64,000 nt of DNA from Deltaproteobacteria bacterium. Lineage in GTDB: Bacteria > Myxococcota_A > UBA9042 > PHBI01 > JACKFB01. Position numbers and translations under genes: made by a program. The stretch is taken from positions 99,785-163,784 of the forward strand of contig JACKFB010000013.1 of assembly GCA_020632695.1 (NCBI GenBank), written 5' to 3'. This document shows positions 41,459 to 49,912 of the stretch, one piece after another. The notes under the pieces are model-generated. The model made no database searches and was not told the DNA's origin. It saw only the letters and a list, made by a program, of their open reading frames with translations. Every line of letters starts with the position of its first letter. Position 1 is the first letter of the stretch.

Positions 41459-42094
41459 GTGGTCGACGACCGCGAAGGGACCGCGCCGGACGCGGGTGAA
41501 GGGGGCGCCTGGGACCCCTTCAGCGGGCACCGCGCGTTCGCCGGGCGCAGCATGGGCTGGCGCTGCCAGGCGCTGGCCGACTCGCGCGTGCGCATCCGGC
41601 TGCCCGAGGTGGTGGAGTCGCGGGCGCGGCCGCTCATCGCGCCGGAGGCGGTGGAGGCCCTGATGCACTGGGAGGGGGTGGTGGCGCACCCTACCGTGCG
41701 TGACAAGGAGGACTACCCCATCGAGCTGCAGGAGGCGCTGGAGACCTGCGAGGCGCAGTTCATCCTGCGCAACATCCCGCGGCACGAGCTGTGGCGGGAC
41801 CCGGAGGAGGCCCTCGAGTACGAGCGCAAGCAGGTGGAGTACGGGCTGCGAGCGCCGGGGGCGCTCGAGGGCGAGGTGCCGGAGTACGAGCCGGTGGAGC
41901 TGCTCGACGTGATGAACGCCGACACGCTGCGTCAGCACCGGGACTTCCGGCGGCGGCTGACCTCGGAGGTGGCGTGGGAGCGGTGCTTCGGTCACGAGGC
42001 GGGCAAGGCGGCGACGGGACCGCAGTGGCGCAACGTCCCCGCGGACGTGGGGGAGCTCTTGGGCAGCGAGTTCGCGGCGCCGAGGTTCAAGTGA
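41459..42094 (+). CDS. Hypothetical protein of the Ycf46 cluster
   Basis: Not recognised. A 211-residue acidic, soluble protein with no signal peptide, several Trp (WDPFSGH, MGWRCQAL, HELWRDPEEALEYERKQ, PQWRNVPAD) and a helical Glu/Arg-rich middle. GTG 41459 lies seven bases after the DUF2997 stop, with GGAG at nine bases, so it belongs to the same transcript. Its stop overlaps the amidohydrolase gene (GTGA). A local addition to the Ycf46 cassette is the simplest reading. Confidence 0.75.
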   Translation: MVDDREGTAPDAGEGGAWDPFSGHRAFAGRSMGWRCQALADSRVRIRLPEVVESRARPLIAPEAVEALMHWEGVVAHPTVRDKEDYPIELQEALETCEAQFILRNIPRHELWRDPEEALEYERKQVEYGLRAPGALEGEVPEYEPVELLDVMNADTLRQHRDFRRRLTSEVAWERCFGHEAGKAATGPQWRNVPADVGELLGSEFAAPRFK

Positions 42095-43251
42095 GCGGCG
42101 CGCTCTCACCCGACGTGCGGGCGCTCCGGCGCACGCTGCATCGCGTCCCCGAGCTGGGCTTCCAGGAGTCGGTGACCTCGGCGCTGCTCGCCCGCGAGCT
42201 CGGCGCCATCGGCGGGGCGCACCCGATGGGCCAGCCGAGGCCGATCGCCGCGACCGGCTGGGTGGTGGATCTGGGGCCGGCGGACGCGGCGCGCACGCTG
42301 CTGCTGCGGGCCGACATGGACGGCCTCCCCATCCGCGAGGCCACCGGGCTCGACTACGCGTCGGAGCACGAGGGGCGGATGCACGCCTGCGGACACGACG
42401 CCCACATGGCGGCGCTGGTGTTCGCCGCGCGCCATCTGGCCGAGCACACGCCCCCCGGGGTGCGCCTGCGCCTGCTCTTCCAGCCGGCAGAGGAGGGCAA
42501 GGGCGGCGCGCTGCGCTGCATCGACGAGGGGGTGCTCGACGGCGTCGACGCGGCCTTCGGGCTGCACGTCTGGAACGAACTCCCCCTGGGAACGGTGGCC
42601 GCCACCGCGGGCGGCATCATGGCAGGCGTGGTCGACGTGAGCTTCCGCGTCATCGGGCGCGGCGGGCACGGCGCGCTGCCGGACCGGACGCGCGATCCCA
42701 TCATCGCGGCGTCGCGGCTGGTGCTGGCGCTGCAGACCGTCATCAGCCGCGAGGAGTCGCCGCTGGCGGCGGCGGTGATGACCATCGGCATGATCCACGC
42801 GGGCGACGCCTTCAACGTCATCCCCGACGAGGCCACGCTGCGCGGCACCGTGCGCGCCTTCGACCCCGCCCAGGAGGAGCGCCTGCGGGCGGCCATCTCG
42901 CGGGTCGCGGCGGGCGTGGCGATGGCCTGCGACGTGCAGATCGAGGTGGACTGGCAGAGCTACGCCGCTCCCACCGTGAACGATCCCGGCATGGCGGCGC
43001 TGGCGGCCCGGGTGTGCGCCGGCGTGGACGGGGTGCGCGAGGTGCGCACCGACTACCGGACCATGGCCGGCGAGGACTTCGGGGATTTCCTGGCAGAGGT
43101 GCCCGGGTGCTTCTTGCTGGTGGGCAGCGGCGACCCGGCCGGCGGGTCGGAGCCGCACCACAGCCCGCGCTTCGAGATCGACGAGGGCGTGCTGCCCCTG
43201 GCCACGGCGCTGCACATCGCGATGGCCAGGGCCTGGGCGGAGCTGGGCTGA
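42091..43251 (+). CDS. M20D amidohydrolase (N-acyl-amino-acid/IAA-conjugate hydrolase type)
   Basis: A 386-residue zinc or manganese amidohydrolase. Metal and catalytic residues: LLLRADMDGLPI, HACGHDAHMA (Cys and two His), FQPAEEG, GLHVWNELPLG and MAGEDF. The lid domain includes GRGGHGALPDRTRDPI. The family cleaves N-acyl amino acids, hippurate, indole-acetyl conjugates or diaminopimelate precursors; the substrate is not fixed here. The GTG at 42091 overlaps the stop of the previous gene, so it is coupled to the Ycf46 cluster by position. Confidence 0.92.
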   Translation: MSGALSPDVRALRRTLHRVPELGFQESVTSALLARELGAIGGAHPMGQPRPIAATGWVVDLGPADAARTLLLRADMDGLPIREATGLDYASEHEGRMHACGHDAHMAALVFAARHLAEHTPPGVRLRLLFQPAEEGKGGALRCIDEGVLDGVDAAFGLHVWNELPLGTVAATAGGIMAGVVDVSFRVIGRGGHGALPDRTRDPIIAASRLVLALQTVISREESPLAAAVMTIGMIHAGDAFNVIPDEATLRGTVRAFDPAQEERLRAAISRVAAGVAMACDVQIEVDWQSYAAPTVNDPGMAALAARVCAGVDGVREVRTDYRTMAGEDFGDFLAEVPGCFLLVGSGDPAGGSEPHHSPRFEIDEGVLPLATALHIAMARAWAELG

Positions 43252-43281
43252 GCTCGGTCGGAGCCTGCGCCGCCGGCCCCT

Positions 43282-45303
43282 TCAGCGGGCGGGGGAGGGG
43301 CAGCGGCCCCCCAGCTCGAGGCCGTCGATGAACGCGCCCTCGTGGTCGTTCGAGGTGTCGTCCACCGAGTCGAAGGTGAACCGGAGCTGCACCGGCCGGC
43401 CGGCGTATTCGAGCAGCGGCACGCTCACAGGCACCCAGAGCCCCTCGGTGGAGCCTCCCACCTCGTCGGACGACCACACCTCGGTGATGTGGCCCGCCCC
43501 GATGATCTCGAGGGAGAGGCGGTCCAGTCCGGCGGGGTTGTCGTAGAGCTGACCGTCCCACTCGGTGCCCAGCCGCAGCCAGAAGGAGACCCCCAGCTCG
43601 CCGCCCGTGGTCGGGGCCTCGGGGAGGATGACCGAGCTGCTGGTCAGGCTGCCCCTGACGCGGCCGCCGGTCGCGTAGGTGCCGGTGGCGGGGTCGCCGA
43701 ACCAGGCCGAGGTCCCACCCACGACGGCCAGCGCCGTGGTGGTGCGCCAGCTCACCGGATCCGCCGGCTGGTCGTCGTCCACGAACCAGCCGGAGAGCCC
43801 CTCCTCGAAGCTCGCCGACAGCACCACCTGCTCGAAGCAGCAGAAGGCGTCGTGCCGGCAAGCGAGCGCCGCATCGCAGGAGTCGCTGGTGCAGGGGTTG
43901 CCGTCGTCGCAGGCGTCCTCGGGATCGCAGGCGGTGCAGGGCTTTCCGGGGTCGGGCGGCAACAGCGCGCACACGTTGCCCGCGCCATCGGCGAGCGGTA
44001 CGCAGCGCGGGACCCGACAGCCGTCGGCGCCCGGGAGTCCGGCGCAGTCCGAGTCCGAGAAGCAGCACCCGCCCTCGCAGCGCGACACGACGCTGAGGTC
44101 GTCCAGGTAGACGCCCTCGTGGTGGTTGTCGGCGGAGTCGAGCGTGTCGAAGATGAAGCGGAGCCGCACGGTGTTGCCGCTCCACGGCGTCATGTCGAAG
44201 GCCAGCAGCCGCCACTCACCCCCGGTCGACTTGCCGACGGCCAGGCTGCTGGTCACCGGCCAGAACTGACCGAGGCCCGGGTCCACCGCGACGCGCAGCA
44301 CGTCGCGCTCGCCGGGGCCGCCGGTGGTCAGGGGTTCGACCTCCGACCACAGCCACACCAGCCCCGCGTGGCCGCCGGGGGCAGGCGGCAAGGGGATGGC
44401 CGGGCTGTAGAGGGTCAGCTCGACCGGGCTCGAGTCCGCGCCGGCGGCGTCGACCGGCTGGCAGTCCGGGTCGAGCGCGCCGTTGTAGTAGGTGGGGCAG
44501 GTCGCGTCCCCGAGCCGCAGCGAGGTGGGCGGCGATACGTAGCGTCGCGAGGAGCTGCGCCAGCTCACGTGGTCGTTGGGGTCGAGATCCTCGACGAAGA
44601 ACCCGGCGGCCTGGGGCTCGGCCTCGGAGAAGTGCGCGGAGTAGAGCTCCACCGGCCCCTCGCAGGGGCACTCGACCGCGCAGTGCACGCAGCGCCCGCC
44701 CGGGCCGCTGCACTGGTCCAGCGTGCAGGCGAGGCCGTCGTCGCACTGGTCGCTGGAGGAGCAGCAGCCGGGCACCGCCTCCGGAACGCAGAGCCCCCCC
44801 ACGCAGCGGATCACGTCGCAGGCCGACGGAGGGGTCACCGAGGCACAGTCGGCGTCGAAGTCGCAGCAGCCGGGCACCGGCACCGTCACGCACTGCCCGA
44901 GCGCGTTGCAGCGCCCCATCTGGCAGGGGCCGCTGATCGTGGCCGGACAGGGCGCCCCCTCGGGGCAGGCGCTGGCGTCCGCGTCGGAGGGGCCGGCGCC
45001 GTCGTCAGAGGCGCCATCCGCCGCGTCGGTGGACTGGTCGGGCGCGTCCAGGTCGGCGTCGCCGCCTCCCTCGTCGCCGGGCCCCGTCTCCCCGTCCCCC
45101 GGGCCCAGCTCGGTGTCCGGCGCGTCGAGGGCCGAGTCGAGCTCGGCGTCGCCTCCAGAGACGTCCACGTCTCCCGCTGGCGTGCTGCCTCCGCACGCGA
45201 CCGCGCCCAGCCCGCCCAGCACCAGGCCAGCGAGCAGCGCCGCGCCGGGAGCCACGCGAGCGCGACCTCTGTGGAGGCCGCGCTCGCCTCGGCGCTCGAT
45301 CAC
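43282..45303 (-). CDS. Cys-rich surface lipoprotein with two beta-sandwich modules
   Basis: A 673-residue predicted lipoprotein. The signal LVLGGLGAVAC ends in a lipobox and is followed by an Asp/Glu/Gly-rich linker of about 70 residues (SGGDAELDSALDAPDTELGPG). Three Cys-rich units come next (PGCCDFDADCASV, PGCCSSSDQCDDGLACT), then two ~150-residue beta-sandwich modules, each ending with a strand such as VRLRFIFDTLDSADNHHEG or VQLRFTFDSVDDTSNDHEG and then YLDDLS or FIDGLE, joined by another Cys-rich unit. The GTG start overlaps the stop of the next upstream gene (GTGA). It probably sits at the outer cell surface. Confidence 0.82.
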   Translation of the reverse strand: MIERRGERGLHRGRARVAPGAALLAGLVLGGLGAVACGGSTPAGDVDVSGGDAELDSALDAPDTELGPGDGETGPGDEGGGDADLDAPDQSTDAADGASDDGAGPSDADASACPEGAPCPATISGPCQMGRCNALGQCVTVPVPGCCDFDADCASVTPPSACDVIRCVGGLCVPEAVPGCCSSSDQCDDGLACTLDQCSGPGGRCVHCAVECPCEGPVELYSAHFSEAEPQAAGFFVEDLDPNDHVSWRSSSRRYVSPPTSLRLGDATCPTYYNGALDPDCQPVDAAGADSSPVELTLYSPAIPLPPAPGGHAGLVWLWSEVEPLTTGGPGERDVLRVAVDPGLGQFWPVTSSLAVGKSTGGEWRLLAFDMTPWSGNTVRLRFIFDTLDSADNHHEGVYLDDLSVVSRCEGGCCFSDSDCAGLPGADGCRVPRCVPLADGAGNVCALLPPDPGKPCTACDPEDACDDGNPCTSDSCDAALACRHDAFCCFEQVVLSASFEEGLSGWFVDDDQPADPVSWRTTTALAVVGGTSAWFGDPATGTYATGGRVRGSLTSSSVILPEAPTTGGELGVSFWLRLGTEWDGQLYDNPAGLDRLSLEIIGAGHITEVWSSDEVGGSTEGLWVPVSVPLLEYAGRPVQLRFTFDSVDDTSNDHEGAFIDGLELGGRCPSPAR

Positions 45304-48300
45304 GGGAGTTCCGCGCACCCTCGGATGAACTGGATGTCGTCGACAGCGAGACCCGCCGTGTCGTTGTCGATGTCGTCGAAGGTGTCGAAGTTGAAGTGCA
45401 GGCGGATGGTCTTGCCGGCGAAGGCCGACAGGTCGACCGTGCGCTTGACCCACTTCGCGTAGTCGTTGCAGCCCAGCTGGACCTTGTCGAAGAGCTGGGT
45501 CGTCGTCCCCGCCTCGACGTCCTCGACCTGGATGGTGAACACGTCGGAGAAGGGCGGGCCGCCGTTGCAGGTCAGGCTCTTCTCCACCGCCACGTACACC
45601 TGGAAGGTCATCTCCCAGGGGACGTCGGCGTTGTCCAGCGTCACCTCGGGGCTGAGCGCCGTCCCGCAGGAGCCGAGGTTTTCCGAACCGCCGTAGTCGG
45701 TCCCGTTGCCGAAGTAGAGCATCTTCTGGCCCTGGTTCAGCGGGATCGTCGAGTTCTGGTCGTTGTTGGCGAACTGCCACACCGACGTGGGGTCCGCGTC
45801 CGCGGCGCCGGGATCACAGGAGGCGAAGCTCCAGTCCGTGGGCTCCCCCTCGAAGTTGATGGCCAGCTCGTCGATGGCGAAGGGCTCGCAGCACTCCGGC
45901 GTATCCTTGGGCGTGTTCACGCACACGAAGTCGTCGGAGCACGACACCAGCGAGCAGGCGTTCGCCGGCGTGCAGTTGCCGCCGTAGATGCACTTGATGG
46001 CCGCCGCCGGCTTGCAGGTCGTGTTGAAGCTGATGTTGTCGACGAAGGGCCCCGCGTAGGCGTCCTTGGCGCCGTCGCCCTCGAAGGCGAAGACGAGCTG
46101 GATCGACTGGCCGCGGTAGGCGTCGAGGTCCACCCGCGTCTTGAGCCACGCGCCCTTGGTGGTGTTGAAGACGTAGTCGCTGACCCACACCTTGGTGGCG
46201 CCCTTGATGTCGCCGTCGACCGCCACCGAGACCTTGAGCTGGTCGATCACGAAGATCGGGAGGAACTCGTCGGGATCGTTGTCGTTCCACTCGGTGGTGA
46301 GCTTGTACCAGAACTCGGCGTAGGGCCTGCCGCCGGTGTAGGGCGGGACCGTGACCGGCTTGGAGATGAGCCGCCCCTTCGACTTCCCGCCGGCCGGGTT
46401 CTGGTACACGCCGGTCGTGGGGTTCGAGAAGGTGAAGCTGTGGTTGCTGTTGAAGCCCTCGTCGTCGGCGACGTACCAGGTGACCGGCGCGCTGTCCGTC
46501 TCGACGGTGAAGCCGTCCTTGTTGGACTCGAAGCCGGCGGTGTAGGCGCCGATCCAGGGACCCTCGCAGCAGGTCGGCCCGCCGTCGTCGTAGGCGTACT
46601 CGCAGAGCGAGTCCACGCAGATCTCGGTGGTGCAGGCGTTGTCGTCGTCGCAGTCCTCGTTCGAGGCGCAGCAGAGCGGGTCATCCTGCTCGTTGTTGCA
46701 GGTACCGAGCTCGCACCAGTCGGTGGTGCAGGCGTTGTCGTCGTCGCAGTCGTTCGCGGTGATGCAGCCGCCGTCGCTGGTGCAAAGCGACGTCACGGTG
46801 AGCTCGTCGATGCGGGCGCCCTTGCCGATCTCGTTGGAGGCGTCGACGCTGTCGAACTTGAAGCCCAGGCGCACGGACTTGCCGGCGAAGGCCGACAGGT
46901 CGATGCCCACCTGCGCCCAGTTGAAGTTCGTGCTGCCCTTCACCGCCTCGAAGGAGTCCCACACGGTGACGGGCGTCTCGCCGGTCGCCTGGACCAGGAC
47001 GGTCAGCTTGTCGAACTTGTCCTGGGGGTTCGGCGCGCCGTCGTTCTCGGTCGACAGCCAGAGCCAGAACGACGCCACCGGCGTGCGGAAGGGGTCGGTG
47101 TCGAGCGTGAAGGTCGGTGACCACGCCGTCGCCAGGGCCGGCTTGTCCTCGTTGGAGTCGTAGTTCTGGGCGACCGGGTCGCCGAAGAACAGGGTGTAGA
47201 CGCCGGCGTAGGGCAGCACGTCGGTCACGGACCAGGTGACGTTGTCGGTGGGGAAGGGGTCGACGATCTCCCAGTCGCTGATGTCAGCGTCCTCGAAGCC
47301 TTCGACCGCCACCTCGGGAGCGGTGGTGACCGCCGGGAAGCTGGACGAGGGCAAGCAGCACTCGGCCTTCAGGGAGGCGCCACAGATGCCGGCGTCGCAG
47401 GTGTAGTCCAGGCAGGTGTCGCTGCCGCAGTCCGCGGCCTGCGCGCAGCTCGTGCACGTGGCTCCCAGCACCGCCGTCTGGTAGCCGCAGACGCCGCCCG
47501 TGCCGATGGCGTAGGCGGTGCAGGTATCGACCGTGCACCCCTGCCCGTCCGACGGGCAGGACTCGCCGCTCTGGCTGCACACCTCGGCCGCGCAGCTCGC
47601 GCGCACCGCGAAGTTGTCGATGTAGGCGCCGAACCAGCGCTCGCCGTCGACCGCCGTGTTGTAGTTGCCGTCGGCGTCGGTCGTGAACGTGAAGCGCAGC
47701 TTCACCGTCGCGCCCGCATACTTCGACAGGCGGGCCACCTGGTACTTCCACTCGCCGCCGGTGGTGTTGGCCTCTCCCAGCGCCGCGGTGGCCGTGCTCT
47801 TCCAGATGACCTCGGTCCCGTTGCCGTCATCGGCGATGAGCTTGAGCACGTCGGTGTCGAAGACGACCGGACCGTTGCCCAGATCGGCGGTGAGCGCCGG
47901 CTCGGCCGCCATCTTGAGCCAGAACCCGGCGATGGCGCCCGCGCTGGCGTCCAAGGCGATCTCCGGCGTCTCCAGCTCGAGCGAGACCGGCGTCGACCCG
48001 TTCGCGAAGGGGTCGGTGGGCGTGCAGTCCGCGTTCTTCGGCCCGTTGAAGTAGGTGTTGCACTCCGGGTCGCCGAAGTAGGCCGCGTTCGGCGGGCTCA
48101 CCGCGTCGGTCTTGCGCGAGCTGACCACCACCTTGTCGGTGGTGTTGTTGTCCTTGGGCTTCAGCGCCTGGAGGGTGCCGTCGTCGAAGTCCTTGGAGGT
48201 GTAGATCTTGTTGAGCTCACAGACGGGCGGCACCACGTCGCAACCGTTGGAGACGCACTTGGTCAGGCAGACGTCCTGGGTGTTCGGGTTCCCGTCATCG

Positions 48301-48980
48301 CAGTCGGAGCTGGCCTCGCAGCACTCGGTCAGCGTGTCCACCTTGCACTTGTTGTCGATGCCGCACTTTCCGACGTTGCAGCAGCCGTCGCCCAGCGCGC
48401 CGCAGGCGGCGTCGTTCAGGCAGCAGTCGGGCTTGGTCTGCTTGCCGCAGACGTTCTGCACGCAGGTGTGGGTCTCGCAGTTGTTGATGGTGTCGGTGCA
48501 GTCGGAGGGCTGCTCGCAGCAGTCGGGCTTGTCGTCGGCCACGCACTGGCCGTCCACGCAGGCCGCGATCTGGCAGACCCCGAGCTGCAGATCGGTGCAG
48601 TCGGCTGCGGTGTCGCAGCAAGCGGGATCGGGCTGTGCGACGCAGGCGTTGTCCACGCAGGCCGCGATCTCGCACGTGCCGAGGGTGAGGCTGGCGCAGT
48701 CGCCCGCACCCGTGCAGCAGTCCGTGATCGGCATCTTGACGCACGCGTTGTCGACGCACGCGGCCTGCTCGCAGGCGTCGAGGGACAACCCCGTACACTG
48801 GCTGGCTTCGGTGCACTCGGGCGTCGCGTCGGTCTCCTCGAGCACCTCCGCGTCGCCGCCGCCGTTGTCCGTCGTATCACGGACGATGTCGGGGAATCCG
48901 TTCCCGCCCCCATCGCCGCCGCAGGCGGGGGTGCCAAGAAGGATCGCGAGGGCCGCGCAGGCGAAGGCTGACTGCCTCAT
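45300..48980 (-). CDS. Large Cys-rich surface lipoprotein with four beta-sandwich modules
   Basis: A 1226-residue predicted lipoprotein (signal ending LLGTPAC, Cys20). Residues about 55-215 hold roughly seven tandem Cys-rich units, such as DCCTGAGDCASLTLGTC and CEIAACVDNACVAQPD. Four modules follow, each with an inner strand like FWLKMAAEP, FWLWLSTEND or FWYKLTTEWND and an end strand like VRLGFKFDSVD or IRLHFNFDTFDD. Cys-rich units (CDDDNACTTDWC type) separate them. It shares module and linker types with the next gene, 43282-45303, suggesting duplication. ATG 48980 has GGAG upstream. Surface adhesin or matrix component is likely by analogy. Confidence 0.82.
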   Translation of the reverse strand: MRQSAFACAALAILLGTPACGGDGGGNGFPDIVRDTTDNGGGDAEVLEETDATPECTEASQCTGLSLDACEQAACVDNACVKMPITDCCTGAGDCASLTLGTCEIAACVDNACVAQPDPACCDTAADCTDLQLGVCQIAACVDGQCVADDKPDCCEQPSDCTDTINNCETHTCVQNVCGKQTKPDCCLNDAACGALGDGCCNVGKCGIDNKCKVDTLTECCEASSDCDDGNPNTQDVCLTKCVSNGCDVVPPVCELNKIYTSKDFDDGTLQALKPKDNNTTDKVVVSSRKTDAVSPPNAAYFGDPECNTYFNGPKNADCTPTDPFANGSTPVSLELETPEIALDASAGAIAGFWLKMAAEPALTADLGNGPVVFDTDVLKLIADDGNGTEVIWKSTATAALGEANTTGGEWKYQVARLSKYAGATVKLRFTFTTDADGNYNTAVDGERWFGAYIDNFAVRASCAAEVCSQSGESCPSDGQGCTVDTCTAYAIGTGGVCGYQTAVLGATCTSCAQAADCGSDTCLDYTCDAGICGASLKAECCLPSSSFPAVTTAPEVAVEGFEDADISDWEIVDPFPTDNVTWSVTDVLPYAGVYTLFFGDPVAQNYDSNEDKPALATAWSPTFTLDTDPFRTPVASFWLWLSTENDGAPNPQDKFDKLTVLVQATGETPVTVWDSFEAVKGSTNFNWAQVGIDLSAFAGKSVRLGFKFDSVDASNEIGKGARIDELTVTSLCTSDGGCITANDCDDDNACTTDWCELGTCNNEQDDPLCCASNEDCDDDNACTTEICVDSLCEYAYDDGGPTCCEGPWIGAYTAGFESNKDGFTVETDSAPVTWYVADDEGFNSNHSFTFSNPTTGVYQNPAGGKSKGRLISKPVTVPPYTGGRPYAEFWYKLTTEWNDNDPDEFLPIFVIDQLKVSVAVDGDIKGATKVWVSDYVFNTTKGAWLKTRVDLDAYRGQSIQLVFAFEGDGAKDAYAGPFVDNISFNTTCKPAAAIKCIYGGNCTPANACSLVSCSDDFVCVNTPKDTPECCEPFAIDELAINFEGEPTDWSFASCDPGAADADPTSVWQFANNDQNSTIPLNQGQKMLYFGNGTDYGGSENLGSCGTALSPEVTLDNADVPWEMTFQVYVAVEKSLTCNGGPPFSDVFTIQVEDVEAGTTTQLFDKVQLGCNDYAKWVKRTVDLSAFAGKTIRLHFNFDTFDDIDNDTAGLAVDDIQFIRGCAELP

Positions 48981-49157
48981 CGTCAATAACTCCGTGCTGT
49001 CGAGCCGGGAGCGCCCGGTTCGTCGGGGGGCTGGGTACATCTCAGCGGTGGTCGTCTGGAGCCGGGCCCGGGACCCGCAATCCGCGTCCCCGAGCTCGCC
49101 TGTCTTTACGAGCATCCTCGTCGGAGGCGCGTCAGGGTTGCGTTTCGCTCAGGACAC

Positions 49158-49184
49158 ATTAGAAGGGTCCTCGATATGAATCAA
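49158..49184 (-). promoter_or_regulatory. Candidate promoter for the Cys-rich lipoprotein pair
   Basis: On the minus strand TTGATT (49184-49179), a 15-base spacer and TCTAAT (49163-49158) stand out as an AT-rich patch in GC-rich DNA. The first gene starts at 48980, giving a leader of about 170 bases in which I see no known riboswitch. Confidence 0.35.
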
Positions 49185-49273
49185 CCCGCCCCCCGCTCGA
49201 CGGTGACCGGCCGTCGATACCCGCCGGGAATCCCGGGTCATGGCGCGGGCTTCGGTCCTGGCGGTGTGTCGCG

Positions 49274-49579
49274 ATGAGCGGCCCGGGCGGGCCTGGACCC
49301 GACGAGCGCCTCGCGGTCGTGGACGGTCACATCGAGCGCCGCGTCGGTCCGCTCTGCTTCGTGCTCGCCCCTGACGGTCAGATGCACAGCTTCGACAACG
49401 AGGCGGCCGTGGCGGTCTGGGATGGCCTGGCGCTCGCCGGGACCCAGGGCACCACGCCGCGCGCCCTCGCGCTGCGGCTGACCGAGCGCTTCGAGGTCGG
49501 CGAGGCCGAAGCCTTGGAGGACGTGCGCGGCGTCCTGGCGTCCCTGCTCTCGCATTGCGTTGTACGTCGCGTCGGGTAG
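49274..49579 (+). CDS. PqqD-like peptide-binding (RRE) protein
   Basis: A 101-residue protein with the PqqD-fold pattern: a three-strand start (IERRVGPLCFVLAPDGQMHSFD), the family feature FDNEAAVAVWDGL, then TTPRALALRLTERFEV and EDVRGVLASLLSHCVVRR, the expected helices. PqqD-type domains bind the leader of a precursor peptide and present it to a radical SAM enzyme. A precursor-like ORF, HPr-kinase-like gene and radical SAM gene lie at 57300-59508, separated by one large lipoprotein gene. The ATG at 49274 has only a weak ribosome site. Confidence 0.8.
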   Translation: MSGPGGPGPDERLAVVDGHIERRVGPLCFVLAPDGQMHSFDNEAAVAVWDGLALAGTQGTTPRALALRLTERFEVGEAEALEDVRGVLASLLSHCVVRRVG

Positions 49580-49912
49580 GCTAGGAATGGTCTGGGCGGC
49601 TCAAGTTCCTGCCGAGGCGCCCCGTATCCACACGAACCAGGACTCCCCCGCAGATCTCCCCCGAGATCAGGCGCGGCGTCCCGTTCCAAGGCTCGAGTTT
49701 CCCCCGGTGATCGGCTGCGCGTTCCCGGGACAACCAACTGATTCGTGAAAGGCAACGACCCGACCCGGTGAGCGGGTACCAGGCGCGCGGAGGTGTTGGC
49801 ACCGCCGCGTTCCCCCATTCCCGTTCAACCGGCATGTGATCCTCGTCGGATCGTCTGAGGCGGGCTCGCTCGCCCGGGCCCGTTCCCCGGTTCTCAAAGG
49901 TGGTGATTGGTG
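49580..49912 (+). other. 333-base noncoding gap upstream of the 2439-residue lipoprotein
   Basis: No gene is supported here. A weak promoter candidate (TTGTAC at 49560, 16 bases, TAGGAA at 49582) would give a long leader of about 320 bases. Short GC hairpins such as ACCCG-GTGAG-CGGGT occur, but nothing matches a riboswitch I know. A 62-residue open frame (49560-49748) lacks a ribosome site and coding bias. Confidence 0.4.

Noticed and set aside
48981..49273. Cyclic-di-GMP (GEMM) riboswitch in the leader of the Cys-rich lipoprotein pair
   Set aside because: Some fragments (ACGCAACC, GGATGC) look suggestive, but the conserved core order of the riboswitch is not present.
49560..49748. 62-residue open frame after the PqqD-like gene
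   Set aside because: No ribosome site, and composition unlike neighbouring genes.
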